Shown: positions 23,727 through 31,066 of the stretch, piece after piece | Layout of the letters: every line of letters begins with the position of its first letter | How positions within the stretch are numbered: the first letter of the stretch is position 1 | Origin: Faecalimonas umbilicata | GTDB taxonomy: Bacteria; Bacillota; Clostridia; Lachnospirales; Lachnospiraceae | Reading direction: 5' to 3' | Assembly (NCBI RefSeq): GCF_004346095.1 | Contig: NZ_SLZV01000029.1 | Span: 1-38,972 of the forward strand | DNA length: 38,972 nt | Position numbers and translations under genes: made by a program | Notes under the pieces: model-generated | Told to the model about the DNA's origin: nothing | Database searches by the model: none | The model's input: the letters and a program-made list of their open reading frames with translations, nothing else

Positions 23727-25600
23727 TTTTTCTTCGTTCCTTTCTTTTTCACCAGCACAATACTAATCAGCATACATCCACATCCCGTTAATAAAAGCGC
23801 TGCCATTGCAGGAGTTCCTGTTACCGGCAGCTTACTTCCTACTCGGTTCACAACTGTCAAATTTGCACTTCCATCTTCCACTTCTGTTTCTAACTGTTGA
23901 TCTTCCTCTAGTGCACTTCCATCATAAAAACTCTTGATGTGTGCCGTTACTTCCAACTTCTGAAGCGTAGTATTTGTTGCTCCCTGTCCTTTCACATATT
24001 CATCACGCTTGTCCGTATATGTCGGTATTACCTTCAACACAATTGGATCTTTCAACAGGCGATACCCGTCTGGAGCCTTTGTTTCCTTTAGGTAATAGGT
24101 ACCTTGATCCAAACCGATAATGGAAAGTTCCCCTCTGGAGTCTGTGATCATTTCTACTGCTTCTTTCGGTTTTGTTCCCCCAGTATGATCTGTCCCTCCC
24201 AGTACATCACGATTGATCACATGATAACCATTTTGCTCGTCTTTCACATATACCTCATTCTTACATGTCTCATCACTGTACAGACGGAATTTTGCCCCAG
24301 CTAATGTTTGATCGTGATCATTGACTTTAACAAGATCTAAGCGATAGGTAAAACACACTACGGTGTCCCATGGTGTATAGCCTGTACTTCCGCCTCCATT
24401 GCTGTCCGGATCATTCGAAAATTCCAGGCGGACATCATTTTCAAATCCCGGACGTCCGGTATCATTTGCCGCTTTATCATTTAACACTGCATCATAACGT
24501 AAAAGTACTTTCTGTCCATAGACATTTTCGTTCTTCTCATTAAAATTCGGAAACTCCCTGTCAACGATTTGTTTGATGTCCTTTACAATTACGGCAAAGG
24601 TTTCCCCTTGTGTAGACGGCATCTGAATTTCAAATTCTCCATCCTTCAAAGTGTATTTCTTTCCTTTGTCATCGGTAATTTCAACTTTTACGCTCTCTTT
24701 TTGGAACGTAAGCGCCGGATCCATCTGGTCATGCCATGCATAATAATAGGTCTTGTATCCATTCATGTTCGGAATGTTGGATTCATACTTGAATGGAACC
24801 GTCTGTCCAATTTCATAGTCTCCGATATCATTCCAGCCATCCGGATCCTTGATATGTTCCTGCTTATCGTCCTCGTCGATTTTTTTGATCACAGTTGGAT
24901 AATCCGATTTGACCTGGATTTCGGTTGCCGGATTTGCCGTGCTGACCATGCAGAGACTTCCTGCCGCATGGGTTCCCTGGACTCTTGTCACTTCATCCAC
25001 AAGGTAATACCCATATTCCAGTCCCTCAATCCGAATAGAATTGTCTGCTTGCGTATTCGTAACCGATACTACATCTCCTACAATCTTTCTTGTTTCCAAT
25101 TCATCTCGCAGAGTTTCTACAAAATAACGAAACTGGCTATAACTTCCTTCCAGCTCTTGCGGAGTGGTTGCCCCTTCCACCTTATAGGAATTTAATGACT
25201 GTATGTAGTCCACTGCCATATATTCTGTCACGTTTTCTGCCGTGGTCGGTTTCCCACTTTCTGTAAGTCCTTTTGCTACTACGGTTTTTACTGCTTCCTC
25301 ATATTTCGGATGGAAGGTGTAATTAATAGATTCCCCGCCTTTGGCATTTTCTGCAAAGAAAAGCTGATATACATAGAAATTCTTTCCGACTAGAGACTGT
25401 CCTTCCTTCCCTTTGATTGTGATACTCGCATTTCCGTTACCAAAAGAAATGACTCCTCCATGTGTTTCTCCTTTCCGTTCTTCCATTTGTTTTACAGCAC
25501 TTTCCTTTGCAGCAAAAACGGACATTCCCTGTCCAATTGTTCCTGAAGATACTGCTAACAATAATGCGCTAGCCAAAAAAATCCCTCTATTTTTTCTCAT
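23723..25600 (-). CDS. Major backbone pilin (SpaA type, isopeptide-forming), LPVTG
   Basis: This 625-residue precursor has a signal peptide (1-31, ending VFA) and an N-terminal beta domain. Next is the pilin motif SDYPTVIKK (232-240), whose Lys is the likely linking residue. Several Cna B/SpaA-like domains follow, the last with the E-box YYLKETKAPDGY. The sorting signal is LPVTG, followed by a hydrophobic segment and KKKGTKKK. A class C sortase gene overlaps its stop. This is the polymer-forming subunit of a Gram-positive sortase pilus. The gene overlaps the adhesin gene by 14 bp. Confidence 0.9.
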   Translation of the reverse strand: MRKNRGIFLASALLLAVSSGTIGQGMSVFAAKESAVKQMEERKGETHGGVISFGNGNASITIKGKEGQSLVGKNFYVYQLFFAENAKGGESINYTFHPKYEEAVKTVVAKGLTESGKPTTAENVTEYMAVDYIQSLNSYKVEGATTPQELEGSYSQFRYFVETLRDELETRKIVGDVVSVTNTQADNSIRIEGLEYGYYLVDEVTRVQGTHAAGSLCMVSTANPATEIQVKSDYPTVIKKIDEDDKQEHIKDPDGWNDIGDYEIGQTVPFKYESNIPNMNGYKTYYYAWHDQMDPALTFQKESVKVEITDDKGKKYTLKDGEFEIQMPSTQGETFAVIVKDIKQIVDREFPNFNEKNENVYGQKVLLRYDAVLNDKAANDTGRPGFENDVRLEFSNDPDSNGGGSTGYTPWDTVVCFTYRLDLVKVNDHDQTLAGAKFRLYSDETCKNEVYVKDEQNGYHVINRDVLGGTDHTGGTKPKEAVEMITDSRGELSIIGLDQGTYYLKETKAPDGYRLLKDPIVLKVIPTYTDKRDEYVKGQGATNTTLQKLEVTAHIKSFYDGSALEEDQQLETEVEDGSANLTVVNRVGSKLPVTGTPAMAALLLTGCGCMLISIVLVKKKGTKKK

Positions 25601-27941
25601 TGATTTTTCCCCCTTTTCGATATTGATACATGACTGCTACAAAACATCCCATGCCTATTAAAATCAGTAGCAAAGGTATTGTAGACCCGGTTTCCGGCAT
25701 CTGCAATCCGATGATGTTTACCACTTTCAGATTAACCTCTCGATCTTGTTTCGTTCCGGTAATTGCAAAATCTCCGCTGGTTTCCGTATGCTTCGTTCCA
25801 TTCACATAATATTCAAAAGCACCTGTTACCGGATTGCTCTTTGTGTAGATTTCATAAACGACTGGAGTTCCGTCTGCTCCTACCGGAATGCGATAGCCTT
25901 CCGGCGCTTTTGTTTCCTTCAGATAATATTTGCTATTGACCTGCAGATTGGAAAATGCCAGTGTCCCTTTTTGATCTGTAACCTGCTTTTGCAACTCCTT
26001 CTTACACTCTTTATCTGCATAGAGCGTGAACTCTGCGCCTTCCAACAATTTTCCTTTATCATTTTCTTTATGAAGCAGCAAACGGTAAGGAGCAAGTGTA
26101 TCTTCCACACTTAACTGACCTGTTCCATCTGGTTTTAGAGTCAAAATCATTTTTCCATTTGCTTCCGTAGACGTATTCCCTACTTCCGTAATTTTGTTCT
26201 TTTCATCTACTTTGAATTTTACAACTCCCGGATTCTTACTGTAGCCTGCCGGCACAGATTTTTCCTGGATCGTATGTATTCCACGACTCAAGCCTTTTAA
26301 AGTCACACTGCCTTTTCCATTTGTTGTCACATCTGTTTTCCTTCCGTTTGGATCTGTATGCGTGAATATAACTCCTGGAATTGGTCGATTAATCCCTTTT
26401 TCTTTCTTGACAATTTCTAGTGACAAAATCGTTTCCGGAACAGTTGGTGCATTATAGGTATAAACAAACTCGCTTCCATTATTTTCCATTGTAATAGAAA
26501 CAACATACACTGTTGGATTCAATAAATATCCTGTTGGGGCTTTTGTTTCCTGAATTGTAATTACACCTACAGGAATTGATGGTACCCCACTTGGTGCTAA
26601 ATATAATTCATCCCCCTTTACAAAAAACTGTTTATTATATTCGCAAAACCCGTTCTTATTTGTCCTAAATACCCATGTACGCTTTGGCTGATGTCCTTTT
26701 CCAGCGGGATCCTCCTTGCCATTGGTTTTGGGATCTACCGCGTAATACTTCATCGTGAACTCTGCACCCTCCAGAGAAGCGCTTCCCTGCGGCTTGTTCT
26801 GGTTGGTTTCCTTGTCCACTTTTCCTAGCAGCACTCCGACCGGATCCATCTGAGGAATATCCACCACTTTCAGCTCTGCTGTTTGGTTAGCAGTGACCTC
26901 CACCTTATACACTCTCTTATCCAGAGCATATCCTTTTGGTGCTTCCAGTTCTTTGCAATAATAGCTTCCCGCTCGTACTACCAACTCTGGTGTGTTTCCG
27001 GATTCATCGGTAATCAACTCTCCTACACGTTGGCTACATTTTTCATCCGAAAAAATCCCATACTTTGCACCAGCCAGACTATAGCAACTACTTCCGTTGG
27101 TAATTTCCGGATTGGCAGATGTCTTTTTTAATTTCAATCTGCCTTCTTGATTTTTTTCAATCCATACAATATCTTGCAGGTCATTATATGCAATGTATAC
27201 CGTATAATTATTAAATCTTGGGTCTGGATACATTTTTTCGGCAGCATATCCCACATATTGTTTAATCTCTTGGACATCTATTTCTGACAAACCGGTTGTT
27301 GATCCGTTATAAGCATAGCCTATGCAGGCATGTGCCAAAGCATATGCATCATTGCGTCCATCTACTCCTCCGGTTGCCGGATTATATCCAAATGCATTCC
27401 AAAATTCTTCATCATATAGTTCCGATCCTGGTGCCAAGAGCAATAATGCTCTGATATTGTCATGATTGAGAACTGACACCTGGTATACCCCAGACGGAGT
27501 CGGACTGTTTGGTTCTGCGCAGTATCCCATATGTGTTCCCGTTTCGGTTGCAATGGAAAATTCGCACGTTCCCCAGCTTCCATAAGCATGATCCGCTCCT
27601 GGAGTAATCGTTGCCATGCTTCCCGGAGTAGAATAAAGAGAGGTATCATCCCCTGCAACTGCAGTTCCAATTACTTCTCCCTTACAATCCTTTCCCAATG
27701 GAAAATCCGGTTTTTCTTCCTGTTTTCTATCTTCTTCTGAAGATGGAGCATCCTTCTTTTCTGTTTGTTTTTCTTCTTCCGTTTCCTCCAATTCTTCCGG
27801 CACTGTTTTTTCTTCCTGCACTATTTCTTTCTGCCGCTCTTTCTCCTTTGCATCCTTTGGTTCTGCAGCATAGACAAACAACTGAGTAAAGAGTAGCATT
27901 GCTGCCAAGATCCATACAAGACACTTCTTTTTTCTCTTCAT
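25587..27941 (-). CDS. Large tip-type adhesin pilin with thioester-like and Cna B domains, MPETG
   Basis: The 784-residue product starts with a signal peptide (1-26) and an acidic linker. Its N-terminal domain (about 90-270) carries TGTHMGYCAEPNSPTPSGVY, the Cys motif of thioester (TQXA-like) adhesins, and ALAHACIGYAYNG. These domains form a covalent bond to host or cell surfaces. About four Cna B-type domains follow, each ending in an E-box such as YYCKELEAPKGY, QETKAPTGY, QEKSVPAGY and YYLKETKAPEGY. The C-terminus has MPETG, a membrane helix and a basic tail. ATG 27941 was chosen because AAAGGAGGAAAG precedes it; a longer frame reaching 28097 would run through two terminator hairpins. It opens the pilus operon. 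Confidence 0.88.
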   Translation of the reverse strand: MKRKKKCLVWILAAMLLFTQLFVYAAEPKDAKEKERQKEIVQEEKTVPEELEETEEEKQTEKKDAPSSEEDRKQEEKPDFPLGKDCKGEVIGTAVAGDDTSLYSTPGSMATITPGADHAYGSWGTCEFSIATETGTHMGYCAEPNSPTPSGVYQVSVLNHDNIRALLLLAPGSELYDEEFWNAFGYNPATGGVDGRNDAYALAHACIGYAYNGSTTGLSEIDVQEIKQYVGYAAEKMYPDPRFNNYTVYIAYNDLQDIVWIEKNQEGRLKLKKTSANPEITNGSSCYSLAGAKYGIFSDEKCSQRVGELITDESGNTPELVVRAGSYYCKELEAPKGYALDKRVYKVEVTANQTAELKVVDIPQMDPVGVLLGKVDKETNQNKPQGSASLEGAEFTMKYYAVDPKTNGKEDPAGKGHQPKRTWVFRTNKNGFCEYNKQFFVKGDELYLAPSGVPSIPVGVITIQETKAPTGYLLNPTVYVVSITMENNGSEFVYTYNAPTVPETILSLEIVKKEKGINRPIPGVIFTHTDPNGRKTDVTTNGKGSVTLKGLSRGIHTIQEKSVPAGYSKNPGVVKFKVDEKNKITEVGNTSTEANGKMILTLKPDGTGQLSVEDTLAPYRLLLHKENDKGKLLEGAEFTLYADKECKKELQKQVTDQKGTLAFSNLQVNSKYYLKETKAPEGYRIPVGADGTPVVYEIYTKSNPVTGAFEYYVNGTKHTETSGDFAITGTKQDREVNLKVVNIIGLQMPETGSTIPLLLILIGMGCFVAVMYQYRKGGKINEKK

Positions 27942-27972
27942 CTGTGCTTTCCTCCTTTTTTTGATTTTGCAC

Positions 27973-27997
27973 GAAAAAAAAGACGCTATAAACGTCT
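27973..27997 (-). terminator. Leader terminator/attenuator 2 before the pilus operon
   Basis: On the minus strand the hairpin AGACG TTTATAG CGTCT is followed by eight T. It lies 12 nt behind the leader peptide stop and 30 nt before the adhesin start. Confidence 0.75.
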
Positions 27998-28008
27998 TCT
28001 CACTTTTC

Positions 28009-28047
28009 CTACCCAGAATCGGAAATTCGAATACGATTTCGATACAT
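28009..28047 (-). CDS. 12-codon leader peptide
   Basis: The reading frame MYRNRIRISDSG has an excellent ribosome site (AAAGGAGGGAAGGAAG) and ends just before terminator 2. Four of its 12 codons encode Arg or contain CG-rich rare-type triplets (CGA twice, CGT). Such a short frame between two terminators is the layout of a translated attenuator leader. Whether ribosome stalling controls it is inference. Confidence 0.5.
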   Translation of the reverse strand: MYRNRIRISDSG

Positions 28048-28084
28048 CTTCCTTCCCTCCTTTCACTACCATCCTTGTTTTCAT

Positions 28085-28112
28085 GCAAAAAAGACATCCC
28101 CTTCGGAATGTC
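28085..28112 (-). terminator. Leader terminator/attenuator 1 before the pilus operon
   Basis: On the minus strand the hairpin AGACATTCC GAAG GGGATGTCT is followed by six T (TTTTTTGC). It lies between the promoter module at 28.2 kb and the leader peptide. Confidence 0.75.
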
Positions 28113-28172
28113 TCTTTCTGCTTTTCTTTTCTTTTTTCTAACCGAAATAGACTTATAAATCTACTTCTGTCG

Positions 28173-28233
28173 ATTATAGTATAACATAGTGTCAAGATGT
28201 TTTCTAGGTTACTTTAGGTTACTTTGGGCTACC
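28173..28233 (-). promoter_or_regulatory. Promoter module of the pilus/secretion operon
   Basis: Minus strand, 5' to 3': GGTAGCCC, two AAAGTAACCT direct repeats 10 bp apart, then TTGACACTATGTTATAC and TATAAT at 28178-28173. The hexamer 17 bp before TATAAT is AACATC, a poor -35. The GTAACC repeats end just beside it, which fits activator-dependent control. The first part overlaps the last codons of the upstream gene (28209-28775). Confidence 0.65.
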
Positions 28234-28775
28234 TTGAGTGGATATACTGCCTTAAGGAATCCACATACAAACCTTCCCAGCAAAACATTGTCTCCTACGT
28301 CTCCCGCTTCCATAAAAAAATACTCTTCTTTCGTAAGTTTAACTCGTATTAGTTTGGTTTCCACATCAACATTTAAGTAATAATGCATCGGTTCTTTCCA
28401 CTCCCTAATTCCTCTCTGCACTGTCCTACGATTTTTTCCCCTTCTCTTGTAACGATCCTGAATCTTTCCTATTTGAAATTCCCCATATGGGGAAAGATCT
28501 TTCTGTTCTTTGATTGCTTTATGAATTCGAATACATTGACAAAATGAAACTACAGCAAACAAGTATTCAATAAAAAGTAGTAAAAGAGGAGCTATCCCCC
28601 ATAAAGAAAGTGTAGATAGTTTTTCTATCACTTCCTCCCATTGAAACAAAACAATTACAGCCGGCAGAATCGTATTCCCCATGCTTACTATTCCAAAAAT
28701 CAGAACATCCTGTTTTAGCTTCTCTGAAAAATATAGATTCTGTTCTTTCGTTAAAAAAGTGATTTTGTCATTCAT
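28209..28775 (-). CDS. Two-helix membrane protein, unknown function
   Basis: The 188-residue protein has a short cytoplasmic start, two hydrophobic segments (about 25-45 and 58-80) and a charged C-terminal domain. That domain includes YKRRGKNRRTVQRG (108-121) and IRVKLTKEEYFFMEAGDV. No family was recognised. Its last codons (KVAQSNLK) are written in the GTAACC repeats of the next promoter module, so the end of the gene and the promoter share sequence. Ribosome site AAGGAAGAG. Last gene of the unit that begins at 29967. Confidence 0.6.
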   Translation of the reverse strand: MNDKITFLTKEQNLYFSEKLKQDVLIFGIVSMGNTILPAVIVLFQWEEVIEKLSTLSLWGIAPLLLLFIEYLFAVVSFCQCIRIHKAIKEQKDLSPYGEFQIGKIQDRYKRRGKNRRTVQRGIREWKEPMHYYLNVDVETKLIRVKLTKEEYFFMEAGDVGDNVLLGRFVCGFLKAVYPLKVAQSNLK

Positions 28776-28796
28776 TCTTCTCTTCCTTCTTTTAGA

Positions 28797-28826
28797 AAAG
28801 GAAAAGACATCCCTTTCGGAATGCCT
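28797..28826 (-). terminator. Intrinsic terminator between the acidic gene and the two-helix membrane gene
   Basis: On the minus strand the stem GGCATTCC GAAA GGGATGTC is followed by TTTTCC. It lies just behind the stop codon at 28832 and would reduce transcription into the 28775 gene. Confidence 0.6.
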
Positions 28827-28831
28827 TTCCC

Positions 28832-29122
28832 CTATTCTCCGTGTGTTTCCTGATACTCTTCCTCATATTCCTCAAGTTCTTCCAACGCATCTTTAGAAAG
28901 TTTTCCCTCTGTTCGAAGATTCTTAAGTACCTCCAAAGGATCTCCCTCCATCAGTTTGGTAAAAATATCAAATGCTTCTTCCTCTGACAGATCTGCTGTC
29001 TGGCGGTCGATTTCTGAAACTAGAATTGCTCTGGCATGTTCCTCCTCATACCATTCAATTGGAGTTTCTTCTGTAATCTCACCTAGTTCCATCCATTCTT
29101 CATATTTTGTAGCAACTGCCAT
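28832..29122 (-). CDS. Small acidic protein, unknown function
   Basis: The 96-residue product is rich in Glu (about a quarter), with HARAILVSEIDRQ and a long acidic helix at the end (LEELEEYEEEYQET). No signal or membrane segment is present. AATAGGAGGAAAGC precedes the ATG at 29122; an upstream extension into the previous gene's stop region lacks a ribosome site. It follows the secreted zinc-site protein by 11 bp. Confidence 0.6.
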   Translation of the reverse strand: MAVATKYEEWMELGEITEETPIEWYEEEHARAILVSEIDRQTADLSEEEAFDIFTKLMEGDPLEVLKNLRTEGKLSKDALEELEEYEEEYQETHGE

Positions 29123-29133
29123 CTGCTTTCCTC

Positions 29134-29967
29134 CTATTGTCTTGCCCCACAACCGGAACACTCTGTATATGCCGGCACATCAACAACCCATTCTGTTTTC
29201 GTTACTTCTTTAATTTTAAAATATTCTGTGTGTCTTCCACCACCTTCTCCGGCTAATGCATGTGCTTCCATATGTCCTGATGGATCCGCTGTACAGTCTG
29301 CACCGCAAACATTGCAACACTCCCACGGCTCATAAACCTCTTCGGTTACTGTATATGTATTCTCGTGCCCTTGTTCCGGGTGATAGACCCAATTGTGAAC
29401 ACACTCCTGTGGTTTCTGCTCTGGCTGTGATGGTTGTTGTGGCTGTTGAGGAGGTGTTGGCTGTGATGGTTTCTGTGTTGGTTGCGATGGCTTTTGTTCT
29501 GGCTGTGATGGTTGTTGTGGGGCAGGTGCTGGACTTTGCTGTGGTTTCTGCTCCGGCTTTGACGGCTGCGAAGTAGGTGCTGACTGTTCCTGCGGTTTCT
29601 GCTCTTTTGACGACTCTGACTTCTCGGTATTCGATTTCTTTTCTTCTTTTTTCTCTACCTTCTGTCCTGAAGATGTATCTGCTTTTTTCACAGGATTCTT
29701 TCCTGTCTCTTTTTCTACTTTTTTTATTTCTGCTTTTGCACTCTTAATTTCTTGTTTTTTCGATTGATCTGTATCCTTTTTCTCTGCCTTTTGCGTGGTA
29801 CTTTTTTCCTGCTTTTTTTCTGTTACAACTACTTCCGTTTCTTTGGCAGGTATACTCTCTTTTTGTAAAGAGTAAATCCCAAATCCAAGTACTCCAATCA
29901 AGCAAATACAGCCACAAGCCTGGACAATCTTATAATTTTTTTCTAATACTTCCTTCCACTTCTTCAT
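29134..29967 (-). CDS. Surface protein with Pro/Gln repeat stalk and Cys/His domain
   Basis: The 277-residue protein has a membrane anchor (about 14-34) and a Lys/Glu/Ser-rich stretch. A stalk of about 60 residues follows, built of SQPEQKPQ- and QPTQKPSQP-type repeats. The C-terminal domain (about 188-277) has CVHNW, CCNVCGADC, SGHMEAHA and ECSGCGARQ. The paired Cys and His residues suggest a structural metal site on the cell surface. The WVVDVPAY motif occurs in many uncharacterised Firmicutes surface proteins. Behind a GTAACC-type promoter module (30004-30055). A role in contact during mating is possible, but only by context. Confidence 0.65.
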   Translation of the reverse strand: MKKWKEVLEKNYKIVQACGCICLIGVLGFGIYSLQKESIPAKETEVVVTEKKQEKSTTQKAEKKDTDQSKKQEIKSAKAEIKKVEKETGKNPVKKADTSSGQKVEKKEEKKSNTEKSESSKEQKPQEQSAPTSQPSKPEQKPQQSPAPAPQQPSQPEQKPSQPTQKPSQPTPPQQPQQPSQPEQKPQECVHNWVYHPEQGHENTYTVTEEVYEPWECCNVCGADCTADPSGHMEAHALAGEGGGRHTEYFKIKEVTKTEWVVDVPAYTECSGCGARQ

Positions 29968-30003
29968 GCGGCATTCTCCTCTCTTTTATTTCTACTTTTG
30001 GTA

Positions 30004-30055
30004 ATTATAGTATATCATAGTGTCAATGTGCTTTTCTAGGTTACTTTGGGCTACC
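30004..30055 (-). promoter_or_regulatory. Second copy of the shared promoter module
   Basis: Minus strand: GGTAGCCC, one AAAGTAACCT, then TTGACACTATGATATAC and TATAAT at 30009-30004. It has one GTAACC repeat instead of two. It drives the 29967 gene, whose ATG is 37 nt downstream of the TATAAT box. Confidence 0.65.
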
Positions 30056-30089
30056 CCAAGCGATTAAAACCCTGTCAATTTTGTCTATC

Positions 30090-30176
30090 TTACAATAGTC
30101 TTCTCCTAGAAATTTGATCCATTTGCTCCATCGTATGCACGAAAAGGATCCGTTTTGCAATTGTAAAATCAATCAT
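30090..30176 (-). CDS. Possible 28-residue small protein
   Basis: A frame beginning MIDFTIAKRILF starts four bases behind the stop of the 30384 gene, with GGAAAGGGTG as ribosome site. It ends before the next promoter module. No other support; translational coupling makes it plausible. Confidence 0.35.
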   Translation of the reverse strand: MIDFTIAKRILFVHTMEQMDQISRRRLL

Positions 30177-30180
30177 CTCT

Positions 30181-30384
30181 TTACACCCTTTCCATATTTA
30201 AATAATTTTCCCTTAAATACCATGCCTGCTCTTCTGTAATATCTCCATCCACAAAAGCAGAATTGATTGAACCATATAATTCCCCCCAAAGACAATCATA
30301 AGGATATTTGCCTTCTTTCATCGCATCTAAATCATGCTGGAGATATGGTGGTAAATTGACCTCATAATATTCTTTTCGCTCCAT
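30181..30384 (-). CDS. Conserved-type small protein, unknown function
   Basis: The 67-residue product has the pattern EVNLPPYLQHDLDAM, then DCLWGELYGSINSAF, then TEEQAWYLRENYLN. Proteins of this pattern are common on Lachnospiraceae mobile elements, but their function is not known to me. The start could also be an ATG at 30399 (five codons longer, with AGGAAAG upstream). It follows the third promoter module at once. Confidence 0.6.
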   Translation of the reverse strand: MERKEYYEVNLPPYLQHDLDAMKEGKYPYDCLWGELYGSINSAFVDGDITEEQAWYLRENYLNMERV

Positions 30385-30427
30385 TGCTCCGCCTCTCATT
30401 CTTATATCTTTCCTTCCACTTCTGGTA

Positions 30428-30488
30428 ATTATAGTATAGCATAGTGTCAATGCGTTTTCTAGGTTACTTTAGGTTACTTTGGGCTACC
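30428..30488 (-). promoter_or_regulatory. Third copy of the shared promoter module
   Basis: Minus strand: GGTAGCCC, two AAAGTAACCT repeats, then TTGACACTATGCTATAC and TATAAT at 30433-30428. It is almost the same base for base as the copy at 28.2 kb and also overlaps the end of the gene before it (30474-30932). Confidence 0.65.
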
Positions 30489-30932
30489 CTGCATTCCCTG
30501 TTTTCGTTGTATTTCTTCCACAATTAAGATTCGTTCATAAAGATTTCTGATTTTCTGCAAATAGTTCAACAGAATCAAAATGAACAATGCTGTAGAACTT
30601 ATAATTATCATTACTAATAAGCCTACCGTCATTCTGATCCACTCCGTTTCATTTCCGTGAAAAGTTATAAAATAATATGCCGCCTTTCCCATCAAAATCA
30701 GAAGTTCTTTCCATACTCCCATCCAGATAGAAATAAGGAAAGAAATTGCAAACATTCCAAACCTATTTTTCTTATGTTTATATTCTGTTTTTGTCTGAAT
30801 ATACTCAAAGAATAGCTCATCTGAATTTAACTGTGCCAATGTTTCTGTCTCTTTCAGGTACTTCTCAAATTTTCTCTTTTTCCGTTCCTGAAACGTAAAA
30901 AACATAATACTTTCCTGAAAGTGTTTCCTCAT
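30474..30932 (-). CDS. Two-helix membrane protein, unknown function
   Basis: The 152-residue product has a charged N-terminus and two hydrophobic segments (about 62-85 and 100-123). A short basic helical tail ends QGMQGSPK, which is written in the promoter module's GGTAGCCC. Like the 28209 gene it is a small two-helix protein placed directly before a module copy. The two proteins share no clear sequence similarity. AATAGGAGATATG lies before the ATG. Confidence 0.6.
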   Translation of the reverse strand: MRKHFQESIMFFTFQERKKRKFEKYLKETETLAQLNSDELFFEYIQTKTEYKHKKNRFGMFAISFLISIWMGVWKELLILMGKAAYYFITFHGNETEWIRMTVGLLVMIIISSTALFILILLNYLQKIRNLYERILIVEEIQRKQGMQGSPK

Positions 30933-31066
30933 TTTGTCATATCTCCTATTTTCCCTAAATCTCTTTTCTGAAAATACTTTTCAATTCTGTCCAAAATATG
31001 ATATCCTTACTCTGGAATTACACATCCGAATATTCCATAGTACTGAAAAGAGAAAGGATTTTTGTT

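Noticed and set aside
27942-28097. Longer N-terminus of the adhesin starting at 28097
   Set aside because: It would read through both terminators and the leader peptide in another frame, has no ribosome site, and would place the signal peptide internally.
28173-28195. TTGACA as the -35 box of the module promoters
   Set aside because: Only 11 bp separate it from TATAAT; a normal sigma-A promoter needs about 17. It is conserved, so it may have another role.
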